Part shown: piece by piece, positions 15,388 to 25,376 of the stretch | Layout: each line of letters opens with the position of its first letter | How positions within the stretch are numbered: the stretch's first letter is position 1 | NCBI GenBank assembly: GCA_902763085.1 | Contig: CACWQW010000014.1 | Span: 1 to 33,307 of the forward strand | Source: Dongibacter bovis | GTDB lineage: Bacteria > Bacillota > Negativicutes > Selenomonadales > Selenomonadaceae | Length of the DNA stretch: 33,307 bases | Direction: 5' to 3' | Translations under genes and position numbers: made by a program | The notes under the pieces: generated by a model | What the model was told of the DNA's origin: nothing | Database searches by the model: none | What the model saw: only the letters and a program-made list of their open reading frames with translations

Positions 15388-15893
15388 TGCAGCTCCAAGT
15401 CGCCGGCATCGTCGATGACTCCATCGTCGACGGGGACGGTTGCCGCCTCACCGTCTTCGTACAGGGCTGCGCCCGCCGCTGCCACGGCTGCCAGAACCAA
15501 GAGACGCAGCCGATGGAGGGCGGACACCGTATGGATACGGAGGACATCCTCGCGCGGCTCGCGGCAAACCCCCTGCTCGCGGGCATCACGTTTAGCGGCG
15601 GTGAACCATTCCTCCAGCCGGCACCGCTCGCCGAACTTGCGCGGGCGGTGCACGCGCGCGGACTCGATGTCTGGAGCTACAGCGGCTACACGCTCGAGGA
15701 GCTCTGCACCCGCGCGCAGAAGGACAAGGCGACCGCCGCCCTCCTCGCGGAGGTCGACGTGCTCGTCGACGGTCCTTACGAAGAATCCCAGCGCGACCTC
15801 ACCCTCCACTTCCGAGGCTCGCGCAACCAGCGCGTCATCGACATGAAAGCGACGCGCCGCACGCACACCATTCAACTGCTCTACAACGATTGA
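15387..15893 (+). CDS. nrdG: Anaerobic ribonucleotide reductase activating protein (radical SAM)
   Basis: NrdG uses SAM and a [4Fe-4S] cluster to place the glycyl radical on NrdD. The 168-residue protein has the CxxxCxxC radical-SAM motif at residues 28-35 (CARRCHGC), followed by NQET and the GGEPFLQPAPLAEL segment for SAM binding, then SGYTLEEL and DVLVDGPYEESQRD, all typical of NrdG. Length is normal. The ATG overlaps the TGA of the small glycyl-radical gene, giving translational coupling. A strong hairpin follows the stop. Activation of the upstream small protein is the natural inference. Confidence 0.95.
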   Translation: MQLQVAGIVDDSIVDGDGCRLTVFVQGCARRCHGCQNQETQPMEGGHRMDTEDILARLAANPLLAGITFSGGEPFLQPAPLAELARAVHARGLDVWSYSGYTLEELCTRAQKDKATAALLAEVDVLVDGPYEESQRDLTLHFRGSRNQRVIDMKATRRTHTIQLLYND

Positions 15894-15905
15894 GCATCCC
15901 CATGC

Positions 15906-15948
15906 AAAAGCGGCACGGACAGGCCTCCACCTTGTCCGTGCCGCTTTG
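15906..15948. terminator. Bidirectional terminator between nrdG and nupC
   Basis: A perfect 15-bp stem (15907-15921 with 15933-15947) with an 11-base loop. The arm ends supply AAA/TTT tracts, so on the minus strand the stem is followed by TTTTG. It serves nrdG from the left and the nucleoside operon from the right. Confidence 0.85.
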
Positions 15949-15989
15949 CTATGCCGGGATTCTCCGGTTGCCCGGAAAATCACATTCCC

Positions 15990-17189
15990 TTACCAGATAA
16001 AGAGTCCGGCGATGCCCGCGCTCAGGAGTGAGACGAGGATGCCGGAGAGCAAGAGGTAGCCGACGTTGCGGCTGATGAGCTCGTTCTTGCTCTCGTCGAC
16101 GAGGCTCTTGAAGCAGCCGATGATCATGCCGAGCGTGCCGAAATTCGCGAACGACGTGACGAACACCGTGAGCACGCCCTGCAGATGGCGGCTGAACGTC
16201 GGCAGCTGCTCCTTGACGCCGAGCATGACGACGAACTCGTTCGTGACGAGCTTCGTGCCCATGTGCTGCGCGAGCACGAACGCCTCGTCCGCGCTGAGGC
16301 CCATGAGCCAGGCAAACGGGAACATGATGCAGCCGAGGATACTCTCGAGCGAGACCGCCGGCGAGACGAGTGCGAGCAGCATGTCGATGAATTTTGCGAG
16401 CGAGACGAAGCAGATGACCGTCGCGCAGATGATGAGCACGAGCCGCCCCGCGCCGAGGATGGACGAGCTCAGAAAAGCGAAAAAGGGCTCCCGCGCGCGG
16501 CCGCCCTCGCCGACGCGCGCTACCGTGTCCTCCGCCTCTGAGATCTTGACGGGATGCAGGATGTTCGTGACGATGAGCGCGTTGATAACGTTGAGCGGCA
16601 CCGCCGTGAGGATGAACTCCGCGGGCATCATCGTCGTGTAGACGCCGATGAGCGCCGCCGTCACGCAGCTCATCGACATCATCGCGAGCGTGAGGCAACG
16701 GTCCGCCTTCATGCGCTTGAGCTGGAGGCTCGAGACGGCGAGCGCCTCCGTGTTGCCGAGGAACATCATCTCGATGGCGAAGAACGACTCGAACTTCGGC
16801 TCCCGCGTGAGCAACGCGAGCACCTTGCCACTCCACTTGATGACGAACGGCAGGATGCCGAGATACGTCAGAATATCGAAGAGCGGCACGACGAAGAGAA
16901 TCGGCAGCAGGACCGACGTGAAGAAATTCATCTGCTCCACGTGTACCCAGTCCGGGAACGCGAACGAGATGCCCTCATAGGCGACGTGCACGAGCCACGT
17001 GAATCCCGCCGCCGCCCAGAGCACGAGCTCGCGCCCGACGGAGAACGACGTGAGAAACCACGCGAGTGCGAGGTTGAGCGCGAGCAGGACGCTGACGCTG
17101 CGCCAGGCGATCTCCCGGCGTTTCTTGGAAAAGAGCACGGCGATGGCAAGGAAGATCACGATGCCCAGGACGTTGATGATCAGATACAT
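15990..17189 (-). CDS. nupC: Concentrative nucleoside transporter (NupC family)
   Basis: A 399-residue inner-membrane protein with about ten hydrophobic segments. It belongs to the CNT family, which imports nucleosides with H+ or Na+. Family landmarks include FGILPFVIKW-like text (LGILPFVIKWSGKVLA), the substrate-binding EMMFLGNTEALAVSSLQL, SMSCVTAALIGVY, and the C-terminal FVTSFANFGTLGMIIGCFKSL. Length equals that of E. coli NupC (400). It is the last gene of the deoC-deoB-pdp-cdd operon, so uptake and breakdown of nucleosides are made together. AGGAG lies seven bases before the ATG. Confidence 0.95.
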   Translation of the reverse strand: MYLIINVLGIVIFLAIAVLFSKKRREIAWRSVSVLLALNLALAWFLTSFSVGRELVLWAAAGFTWLVHVAYEGISFAFPDWVHVEQMNFFTSVLLPILFVVPLFDILTYLGILPFVIKWSGKVLALLTREPKFESFFAIEMMFLGNTEALAVSSLQLKRMKADRCLTLAMMSMSCVTAALIGVYTTMMPAEFILTAVPLNVINALIVTNILHPVKISEAEDTVARVGEGGRAREPFFAFLSSSILGAGRLVLIICATVICFVSLAKFIDMLLALVSPAVSLESILGCIMFPFAWLMGLSADEAFVLAQHMGTKLVTNEFVVMLGVKEQLPTFSRHLQGVLTVFVTSFANFGTLGMIIGCFKSLVDESKNELISRNVGYLLLSGILVSLLSAGIAGLFIW

Positions 17190-17262
17190 AAAATAACTCC
17201 TATTCCCTTTCTATCCATTGGTAAAGCGCGGAGGCGGCACGCGCCTGCCCCGCGCCCCTGCT

Positions 17263-17652
17263 TCAGCCCAGATCCTGCTCCGAGAAGGCGAAGGGCAGGA
17301 GCTCTTGAAGCGTCACCTCGCGCACCTCGCCCTTGAGATTCGCCATGAGGATGCGCGGGATCCTAAACTCGCTGATCGCCTGCCGGCACATGCCGCAGGG
17401 CGCGCAGGGGCCGTCCGTATCGGCGACGACGGCGAGCACCTCGATCGCGCGCTCCCCCTCGCTGACCGCCTTGAAGATCGCCGTGCGCTCCGCGCAGCAG
17501 GCGACGGGATAGCTCGCGTTCTCGATGTTGCAGCCGCCGTAGACGCGGCCCGACTGCGTGCGCACGGCGGCGCCGACCGCGAAATGGGAGTACGGCGCGT
17601 AGGCGCGCTTGCGGTATGCTTTCGCGGTCTCGATGAGTTCCTCGTCCGTCAT
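17263..17652 (-). CDS. cdd: Cytidine deaminase
   Basis: A 129-residue homotetrameric-type cytidine deaminase that converts cytidine and deoxycytidine to uridine and deoxyuridine. The zinc site is complete: CCAERTAIF supplies one Cys with the catalytic Glu, and PCGMCRQ supplies the other two Cys. The GGCNIENASYP substrate segment is present. The ATG overlaps the stop of pdp (17649-17652), so translation is coupled, and it feeds uridine to the phosphorylase. No lesion is seen. Confidence 0.96.
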   Translation of the reverse strand: MTDEELIETAKAYRKRAYAPYSHFAVGAAVRTQSGRVYGGCNIENASYPVACCAERTAIFKAVSEGERAIEVLAVVADTDGPCAPCGMCRQAISEFRIPRILMANLKGEVREVTLQELLPFAFSEQDLG

Positions 17653-18985
17653 TTTCCCTCACCTCCGAAACGCTCGATGCGGTCTTTCTCAACGCGCGCG
17701 AAGATGAGCGGGCGCGGCGCTGGCGCCGCGGCGCCGATCTCTACGGCCGCCTGGTAGCGGCGTTCCGCCTCCGCGAGCACCTCCTCGCGCGACGTGCAGA
17801 GCGTCGCGAGGCTCTCTCCCGCCTGTACGCGTTCGCCATACTTCTTGTGCAAGAGGATGCCCGCCGCCGGATCGATGACGCTCTCCTTCGTCTCGCGTCC
17901 CGCCCCGAGCACGACGGACACCTCGCCGATCGCCTCCGCATCCATGCGCGTGAGGAAGCCATCCTCTGTCGCGCGCACCTCGCGCACGAAGGGTGCCGCG
18001 GAGAACGCGCGCTCGCCCGTGAGCACGCGCGCGTCACCGCCCTGCGCGCGCACCATGCGGCAGAGCGTCGCGAGCGCCGAGCCGTCTTCGATGGCGTGCT
18101 CCGCGAGCGACCGGCACTCCGCCTCCGTGCCCTTGCCGATGAGGTAGAGCATATTCGCCGCGAGCGCGAGCGAGACCTCGCGCAGGTCCGCGGGCCCCTC
18201 ACCGCGCAGCACGGCGGCGGACTCCGCGACCTCGATGCTGTTACCGATTCCACAGCCGAGCGGCACGTCCATATCCGTGATGAGCGCGACCGTGCGGCGA
18301 CCTGCCTCCTCGCCGATGGCGACCATCGTCTGCGCGAGGCGGATCGCGTCCTCCTGCGTCTTCATGAACGCCCCCGAGCCCGTTTTCACATCTAGCAGGA
18401 TGGCGCTCGCGCCTGCCGCGAGCTTCTTGCTCATGATGGACGACGCGATGAGCGGGATGCTGTCGACCGTCGCCGTCACATCGCGCAGGGCGTAGAGCTT
18501 CTTATCTGCGGGCGCGAGGTTCCCCGACTGTCCGATGAGCGAGATGCCGCACGTCTCGACCGTGTGGAAGAACTCCTCGCGCGAGAGCTCCGTGCGGTAA
18601 CCCGGGATCGAGGCGAGCTTGTCGACGGTGCCGCCCGTATGGCCGAGGCCGCGTCCGCTCATCTTCGCGATCTTGCCGCCGCACGCCGCGACGATGGGGC
18701 AGGCGATGAGCGTCGTCTTGTCGCCGACGCCGCCCGTCGAGTGCTTGTCCACCGTTTTCCCCGAGATCTCCGAAAGGTCGATCATGTCGCCGGAGCGCGC
18801 CATGACCTGCGTGAGCACGGCGGTCTCATGATCGCTCATGCCGGAGAACCAGATTGCCATGAGCATGGCCGCCATCTGTAGTCGGGGATGTCCCCGCGGA
18901 CGTAGCCGTCGATGAGGAAGACGAGCTCCTCGTCCGTGAGCGCCTTCCCGTGCTTCTTCTTCGTGATGAGATCATACATGTGCAT
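17649..18985 (-). pseudogene. pdp: Pyrimidine-nucleoside phosphorylase with a single-base frameshift near the 5' end
   Basis: This enzyme splits uridine and thymidine to the base and (deoxy)ribose-1-phosphate. The natural start is ATG 18985 ([19 protein letters not shown]), with AGGAGG upstream and directly after the deoB stop. That frame runs through [11 protein letters not shown] and then fails. The rest ([16 protein letters not shown], then VDKHSTGGVGDKTTL, SGRGLGHTGGT and SIMSKKLAAGA) is in another frame and complete to 17649. Around 18878-18879 one base is missing: GACTACAGATGG where GACTACCAGATGG would restore [12 protein letters not shown]. The restored protein would be 445 residues, a normal length. 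Translation could start at an internal ATG (18875), but that loses the N-terminal helices. A sequence error is a real alternative because the rest is well conserved. Confidence 0.85.
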
Positions 18986-18988
18986 GGC

Positions 18989-20179
18989 TCAATCCTCCTT
19001 CAGCGCGAGGCGGGGCAACAGGCTCTCGCCCTTCGTCTTGAGATCAGCACCGAACATGTCAGAGATCGTCGCGCCGATCATCGCGAACGTCGGATACGTG
19101 CCGAGGTTGAGCCCCTGCCGGATACCCGCTCCATAGACGAGCAGCGGCACGTACTCGCGCGTGTGGTCCGTCCCCGGCGCACCCGGATCGCAGCCATGGT
19201 CTGCCGTGATCATGAGCACATCGCCTGGGCGCATCTGCGCGAGGAACGTGCCGAGCTGCGCGTCGAACTCCGTTGCGGCGCGCGCATAGCCATCGACGTC
19301 GCGGCGATGGCCGTACGCCATGTCGAAATCGACGAGGTTGACGAACGCCAGCCCCTCGAAGTCCTCTTCCTGGAGCGCGAGTGTCTTCTCCATGCCGTCG
19401 CGGTTGTCCTTATTGACGCCGAGCGTGCGGCTGATGCTGCGGCCCGCGAAGATATCGGCGATCTTGCCGACGCCGATCGTCGCTAGCCCCTTGCGCGCGA
19501 GCGCGTCGAGCACCGTGTCCCCCGTCGGGTCGAGCGAGAAATCGTGACGACGCGGCGTGCGCGTGTAGTTCGGCCAGGTGCCAACGTAAGGGCGCGCAAT
19601 GATGCGGCCGACGCCGTGCTCGCCCTGCATGATGGCGCGCGCCTGCCTACAGTACGCATAGAGCTGCTCGACGGGCACGTCGTCCTCGTGCGCCGCGATC
19701 TGCAGCACGCTGTCCGCCGAGGTGTAGACGATGAGCCCGCCCGTCTCTTTCTGCTCGCGGCCGTAGTCGTGGATGACCTGCGTGCCGGAATACGGCTTGT
19801 TGCAGAGGACTTTCCTGCCGAACGCCTGCTCGAGCTTCTCGATGATCTCGGGCGGGAAGCCGTGCGGGTACGTGGGCATCGGGCGTTCCGAGACGATACC
19901 AGCGATCTCCCAGTGTCCCGTCGTCGTATCCTTGCCACGCGAGAGCTCCCGCAGGCGCGCATACGTACCGATGGGTGCATCGACCGGCTTTCCGCAGCCC
20001 ACGCCGTCAATATTGAAGAGCCCGAGCCGCGCGAGGTTCGGCGTCCGATAGGCAGGCGACGCCGCGATCGTGCGCAGCGTGTTCACATCGCCGTCGCCGA
20101 ACTCCGCCGCATCCGGCTCCGCGCCGATGCCGAAGCTGTCAAGGACGATCAGGAATACTCTTTTGTACCGTTTCATCAT
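18989..20179 (-). CDS. deoB: Phosphopentomutase
   Basis: DeoB interconverts (deoxy)ribose-1-phosphate and -5-phosphate, linking the phosphorylase to deoC. The 396 residues belong to the alkaline-phosphatase superfamily. The metal-binding Asp is in FLIVLDSFGIGAEPDA, and the phosphorylated Thr is in GKDTTTGHWEIAG. VDFDMAYGHRRD and ITADHGCDPGAPGTDHTREYVP provide the other metal ligands. Its first ATG overlaps the deoC stop (ATGA), and pdp starts just after its TGA. Length and motifs are normal. Confidence 0.96.
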   Translation of the reverse strand: MMKRYKRVFLIVLDSFGIGAEPDAAEFGDGDVNTLRTIAASPAYRTPNLARLGLFNIDGVGCGKPVDAPIGTYARLRELSRGKDTTTGHWEIAGIVSERPMPTYPHGFPPEIIEKLEQAFGRKVLCNKPYSGTQVIHDYGREQKETGGLIVYTSADSVLQIAAHEDDVPVEQLYAYCRQARAIMQGEHGVGRIIARPYVGTWPNYTRTPRRHDFSLDPTGDTVLDALARKGLATIGVGKIADIFAGRSISRTLGVNKDNRDGMEKTLALQEEDFEGLAFVNLVDFDMAYGHRRDVDGYARAATEFDAQLGTFLAQMRPGDVLMITADHGCDPGAPGTDHTREYVPLLVYGAGIRQGLNLGTYPTFAMIGATISDMFGADLKTKGESLLPRLALKED

Positions 20180-20841
20180 GCTTCCTCCTCCCAGGCATTC
20201 TTGAGCACCGCCACGGCGCTGCTTGCCCCGAGCCGCGCACAGCCTGCCGCGAGATATGCCTCCATCTCCTCGCGCGTGTGGATGCCGCCCGCTGCCTTGA
20301 TCTTGACCCCAGGCCCGACCTGCGCGCGGAAGAGCTCGATGTCTTCAAGCGTCGCGCCAGCGGGACCAAAGCCCGTGGACGTCTTGATGAAGTCCGCGCC
20401 GCCCTCCGTCACCGCGCGGCACGCCGCGACCTTCTCCTCCTGCGTGAGGAAGCAAGTCTCGACGATGACCTTCAGCACCCGCTCCCCGCAGAGCGCCTTG
20501 AGCGCGCGGATCTCCTCCGTCACATATCGCTCATCGCCCGCCTTGAGCATGCCGACGTTGATGACCATGTCGATCTCCGCCGCACCGTCTGCGAGCGCCT
20601 GCGCCGTCTCCGCGAGCTTTGCCGCCGTCGACGCGTTGCCGTTCGGGAAGCCGACGACCGTCGCCACCTTGAGCTTCGCACCGTACACGCGCACGAGCCG
20701 CCCGACGTAGCACGACGGCACCATCACCGTCGCCGTGCCGTAGCGGATGGCTTCCTCCGCCACGCGCTGCATCTCAGTCCACGTCGCCGTCTGCTTGAGT
20801 AGCGTATGGTCCACATGAGCCAGGATCTCTCTCGCCTTCAT
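20176..20841 (-). CDS. deoC: Deoxyribose-phosphate aldolase
   Basis: DeoC cleaves deoxyribose-5-phosphate to acetaldehyde and glyceraldehyde-3-phosphate, the exit of deoxynucleoside breakdown into glycolysis. The 221-residue TIM-barrel protein has DHTLLKQTAT near the start, EIDMVINVGMLKAGD, KVIVETCFLTQEEK, and the Schiff-base lysine in DFIKTSTGFGPAGAT, followed by KAAGGIHT. All catalytic positions are present. It is the first gene of the salvage operon, with GAGGGGA before the ATG. Confidence 0.96.
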   Translation of the reverse strand: MKAREILAHVDHTLLKQTATWTEMQRVAEEAIRYGTATVMVPSCYVGRLVRVYGAKLKVATVVGFPNGNASTAAKLAETAQALADGAAEIDMVINVGMLKAGDERYVTEEIRALKALCGERVLKVIVETCFLTQEEKVAACRAVTEGGADFIKTSTGFGPAGATLEDIELFRAQVGPGVKIKAAGGIHTREEMEAYLAAGCARLGASSAVAVLKNAWEEEA

Positions 20842-20956
20842 AAAATCCCCTCTTTCCTTCTCATTCGCGTTATGATACGAAACGCTTTGCCTATCCGGGG
20901 CCCCGCATGATAGATTATTCCCTACACCGATGCAGGAAACCTGCCGATCTTCTCAA

Positions 20957-20962
20957 ATTATA
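20957..20962 (-). promoter_or_regulatory. Likely -10 element of the deoC operon
   Basis: A perfect TATAAT on the minus strand, about 115 bases before deoC. It lies just after the T-run of the glpK-paralogue terminator. TTGACA occurs upstream but with 20-base spacing, so the -35 is uncertain. Confidence 0.4.
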
Positions 20963-20966
20963 CCAT

Positions 20967-21003
20967 AAAAAAAGACATCTGCTGTCAAGCTACGGCAGAT
21001 GTC
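20967..21003 (-). terminator. Rho-independent terminator of the glpK paralogue
   Basis: A 9-bp perfect stem (GACATCTGC, 20974-20982, with GCAGATGTC, 20995-21003) is followed on the minus strand by seven T (complement of 20967-20973). It lies about 65 bases after the stop of the upstream gene. Confidence 0.88.
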
Positions 21004-21068
21004 CATAGATGATGGAATCGTGGCAAGAGAAACTACGGAAATTCATAAAAGATGTAAAGACCGATCTG

Positions 21069-22556
21069 TTACCAGCCCATGACCTTCGAGACGGCATTCT
21101 GCCATCCATCATAGAGCGCGCAGCGCTGATCCTCGCTCATCTGCGGCTCGTAGCGAATCCCCTCATGCCAGAGGTCTTTGAGCTCTTCGACGTCCTTCCA
21201 GATGCCCATGGCAAGCCCAGCGAGATAGGCAGCGCCGAGGCCCGTCGTTTCCGTCGTGTAGGCGCGGATGACAGGCATGTTGAGGATGTCCGCCTGGAAC
21301 TGCATGAGCAAGTTGTTCTGCGCCGCACCGCCGTCGACCTTGAGCTGCGAGATCGGGGCCGCGACATCAGAGGCGAGCGCCTCGTAGACATCGCGCACCT
21401 GATAGGCGAGCGCCGCGAGCGCTGCGCGGATGATGTGCGCGCGCTGCGTGTCCTCCTTGAGTCCGATGATCATCCCCGAGGTCTTCGTATCCCAGTAGGG
21501 CGCAGACAGCCCACGGAACGACGGCACGAAGTACACGCCGCCCGTATCGGGCACGAGCTTCGACACCCATTCGGAATCCGGCATCGACTTTAAGATGCCG
21601 AGCCCATGCTTGAGCCATTCGAGGCTCGAGCCCGAGACGAGCATGCTGCCCTCGAGCGCGTACGTCACATCGTCGCCGATGGCCCAGGCGATCGTCGTGA
21701 TGAGGCCGTTCTGCGAGTGGATGATCTCCTTGCCCGTATTCATGAGGAGGAACGAGCCCTCTCCATACGAGTTTTTCGCCTCTCCCTTCTCGAAGCACGC
21801 CTGTCCGAAGAGATCCGCCTGCTGATTGCCGATGCACGCGGCGATGGGAATCGCCGCACCGAACCGCGTCGCATCCGTATAGCCGTAGAGGTGGCTCGAC
21901 GGATGCACCTCCGGCAGCATCGCGCGCGGAATGCGCAGATGGCGCAGGATCTCATCGTCCCAGCAGAGGTGCTTGAGGTGGAAGAGCATCGTGCGCGACG
22001 CGTTCGAGTAATCCGTCGCGAAGATCTCGCCCCCCGAGAGCTTCCACATGAGCCAAGTATCGATCGTGCCGAAGCAGAGGTCTCCCTTCTCCGCCATCTC
22101 CCGCGCGCCGAGCACATTGTCGAGCAGCCAGCAGATCTTCGTCCCGGAGAAATACGGATTGAGCACGAGCGACGTCTTCTGCCGGATCTCCTCCTGATAT
22201 CCCTGCTCCCGCAGATGCTCGCAGATGGGCTCCGTCTGCCGCGACTGCCAGCTGATGGCGGGATAGAGCGGCCGCCCCGTCTGACGGTTCCAGATGACGG
22301 TCGTCTCGCGCTGGTTCGTCACGGCGATTGCCGCCACCTCGCGGCTGTCGATGGCCGCGAGGCGCAGCGCCTCACGTGCCGTCCAGAGCTGCGTGCTCCA
22401 GATCTCCTCCGCATCCTGCTCGATCCATTCGGCATGCGGGGTGAACGTGCTGATCTTCTTTTCCGCGTAAGAGATCATCTCACCGCTGCGGTTGAATACG
22501 ACCGAGCGGTTCTTCACGGTACCGGAATCCAGTGCCAAGATATATTTTTTCTGCAT
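21069..22556 (-). CDS. Glycerol kinase paralogue with altered active site (FGGY family)
   Basis: A 495-residue FGGY carbohydrate kinase, close to GlpK over its whole length: NQRETTVIWN (R83, E84), [53 protein letters not shown] and [21 protein letters not shown]. Key positions differ. The phosphate-binding DQGTTSSR of GlpK reads DSGTVKNR (residues 10-17), and the catalytic-base motif GDQQ reads GNQQ, with Asn244 in place of Asp. The neighbouring glpK (23755-25263) keeps GDQQ and AGTTSNR. The paralogue may therefore be inactive or act on another substrate. ATG 22556 is chosen for AGGAGA just upstream; the frame is open to 22814, but that part crosses a terminator and a promoter. The gene is separated from glpF by a terminator and has its own -10. 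Confidence 0.88.
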   Translation of the reverse strand: MQKKYILALDSGTVKNRSVVFNRSGEMISYAEKKISTFTPHAEWIEQDAEEIWSTQLWTAREALRLAAIDSREVAAIAVTNQRETTVIWNRQTGRPLYPAISWQSRQTEPICEHLREQGYQEEIRQKTSLVLNPYFSGTKICWLLDNVLGAREMAEKGDLCFGTIDTWLMWKLSGGEIFATDYSNASRTMLFHLKHLCWDDEILRHLRIPRAMLPEVHPSSHLYGYTDATRFGAAIPIAACIGNQQADLFGQACFEKGEAKNSYGEGSFLLMNTGKEIIHSQNGLITTIAWAIGDDVTYALEGSMLVSGSSLEWLKHGLGILKSMPDSEWVSKLVPDTGGVYFVPSFRGLSAPYWDTKTSGMIIGLKEDTQRAHIIRAALAALAYQVRDVYEALASDVAAPISQLKVDGGAAQNNLLMQFQADILNMPVIRAYTTETTGLGAAYLAGLAMGIWKDVEELKDLWHEGIRYEPQMSEDQRCALYDGWQNAVSKVMGW

Positions 22557-22596
22557 AAAATCTCTCCTGCCCTGCATTCTGACTGCTCCAGCCAAT

Positions 22597-22617
22597 ATGT
22601 ATACACGTCTTATTATA
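22597..22617 (-). promoter_or_regulatory. -10 element and operator-like half-site for the glpK paralogue
   Basis: A perfect TATAAT (22612-22617) is followed by CGTGTATACAT (22597-22607). CGTGTAT also forms each arm of the palindrome over the glpA promoter at 30051-30068, so both may answer to the same regulator. The -35 is not clear. Confidence 0.45.
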
Positions 22618-22641
22618 CCATAACCTGACAAAATCTTACAT

Positions 22642-22761
22642 AAAAAAAGAGACGTTTGCACCGCTTCACTGAAAACTTCGGGACGCTCCGCCAAAAACGC
22701 GACGAAGTCACGATCTAGGACGAGCAATCTTCGTCCCCAAATGCGCCTCTTCCCTTTTTTT
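22642..22761. other. Symmetric structured element flanked by T-runs
   Basis: An outer stem (AGAGACG, 22648-22654, with CGCCTCT, 22744-22750, one G-T pair) encloses two further stems: ACTTCG/CGAAGT (22675-22680 with 22703-22708) and GGACGA/TCGTCC (22718-22723 with 22731-22736). Seven A precede it (22642-22648) and seven T follow shortly after (22755-22761), so either strand could terminate or form a compact RNA. It contains the 12-mer GGACGCTCCGCC (22681-22692) also found at 14862-14873. Confidence 0.45.
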
Positions 22762-22764
22762 GAC

Positions 22765-22806
22765 AAAAAAAAGTGGAAGTTTTCCGAACGAATCGGGAAA
22801 CTTCCA
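22765..22806 (-). terminator. Rho-independent terminator after glpF
   Basis: A stem of GGAAGTTT with AAACTTCC (22775-22782 with 22798-22805), extended by four weaker pairs, is followed on the minus strand by eight T (complement of 22765-22772). It ends the glpA-to-glpF operon. Confidence 0.88.
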
Positions 22807-22899
22807 AACAACAAGGGATAAAAGAGGGGTAATCAAGCCTTAAAATTGGGAGATGTAAAATGATTTATAGCAAACCCGCTTGCGCAGGTAGCTACCAGA

Positions 22900-23637
22900 T
22901 TAGAATGCGCCGAGTGCCGTAGCAACGACATAGGCTGCGCCTGCACCGCAGAGCGGAGCGAGGATAGGAACCCAAGCATAGGCCCAGTCAGAACCGCCCT
23001 TGCCAGCGATCGGGAGGATCGCATGCGCAATGCGAGGACCAAGGTCACGGGCGGGGTTCATTGCATAACCCGTCGGACCACCGAGGGAAAGGCCGAGTGC
23101 CCAGATAAGGACACCGACGATGTACGGGCCATAGCCCGGAACCATGTTGCCGACCGGCTTCGAGAAGATCATCCAGATGACGAACATCAGGAAGAACGTA
23201 GCGATGAACTCGCAGAGGAACGCCGGACCGAACTTACGGACAGCAGGCGCCGTGCAGAAGACACCGAGCTTCGCAGCGGGGTCTTTCGTGAGTTCCCAAT
23301 GCGGCAGATAAGCGAGCCAGACGATCGTGGCACCGAGGATGCCGCCGAGCAGCTGCACAATAGCCGTCATGATGAACTGCTGGAACGTGTAGATGCCGAC
23401 GAGCATCTTACCGAACGTGACGGCCGGGTTAAGGTCGCCCTGCGGTGCGCCGAGCGTCGTCGCAGTGAAGACACCGAGCGTAACCGCGAAACCCCATCCG
23501 ATCGCAATGTTGACCCAGCCAGATGCCTGGCCTTTCGATTTCTCCAGCGTCAGGTTGGCGCAAACGCCGCAACCAAAGACGAGGAGAACGGTGGTTCCAA
23601 TGAACTCGCCCAGAAGGTTTTCTGTTCCTGTGACCAT
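22900..23637 (-). CDS. glpF: Glycerol uptake facilitator (aquaglyceroporin)
   Basis: A 245-residue member of the major intrinsic protein family with six hydrophobic segments. It lets glycerol cross the inner membrane by diffusion, and GlpK then traps it. The first half-helix motif is DLNPAVTFG and the second is AMNPARDLGPR; the Asp and Arg after the second NPA are typical of glycerol channels as opposed to water channels. FIGTTVLLVFGCGVCAN at the N-terminus and GGPTGYAMNP also fit. It is the last gene of the glpA operon, after glpK and a short gap, and a strong terminator follows. Confidence 0.95.
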   Translation of the reverse strand: MVTGTENLLGEFIGTTVLLVFGCGVCANLTLEKSKGQASGWVNIAIGWGFAVTLGVFTATTLGAPQGDLNPAVTFGKMLVGIYTFQQFIMTAIVQLLGGILGATIVWLAYLPHWELTKDPAAKLGVFCTAPAVRKFGPAFLCEFIATFFLMFVIWMIFSKPVGNMVPGYGPYIVGVLIWALGLSLGGPTGYAMNPARDLGPRIAHAILPIAGKGGSDWAYAWVPILAPLCGAGAAYVVATALGAF

Positions 23638-23707
23638 GATAATTCCTCCTTAAAACCTCTTTGAAAAATACTCCTAAAGAACCATGGAGATAATATCTGA
23701 AACAGCC

Positions 23708-23726
23708 TGCCGGGCGCCCCCCGGCA
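23708..23726 (-). other. Hairpin between glpK and glpF
   Basis: A 7-bp stem TGCCGGG/CCCGGCA with a 5-base loop, without a T-run. It probably affects mRNA processing or relative expression within the operon. Confidence 0.35.
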
Positions 23727-23754
23727 ACACCGGCACGACCGTTCCTTCCTAGAA

Positions 23755-25278
<1,524 letters not shown>

Positions 25279-25316
25279 CTATTGTGTATTTTTGTAAAAT
25301 TATGTCTGGAAGCAGA

Positions 25317-25331
25317 GGAGGCGAGGCCTCC
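25317..25331 (-). other. Hairpin between the EIIB gene and glpK
   Basis: GGAGGC/GCCTCC with a 3-base loop in the 113-base gap upstream of glpK. There is no T-run, so it is an mRNA element rather than a terminator. Confidence 0.3.
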
Positions 25332-25376
25332 GCACCTCCGAACACCCTAAAGAAACCTTCCGATTCCCGGTGCCCC

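Larger units (their letters stand above)
22557..22899. other. 343-base gap between the glpK paralogue and glpF
   Basis: No gene was found. Reading in the minus direction it holds the glpF terminator (22806 to 22765), a symmetric T-flanked structured element (22761 to 22642), the paralogue's -10 (22617 to 22612), a CGTGTATACAT site (22607 to 22597) and the ribosome site. Confidence 0.7.

Noticed and set aside
20955-20995. TTGACA as the -35 of the deoC promoter
   Set aside because: The distance to the TATAAT is 20 bases, and the hexamer lies in the loop of the upstream terminator hairpin.
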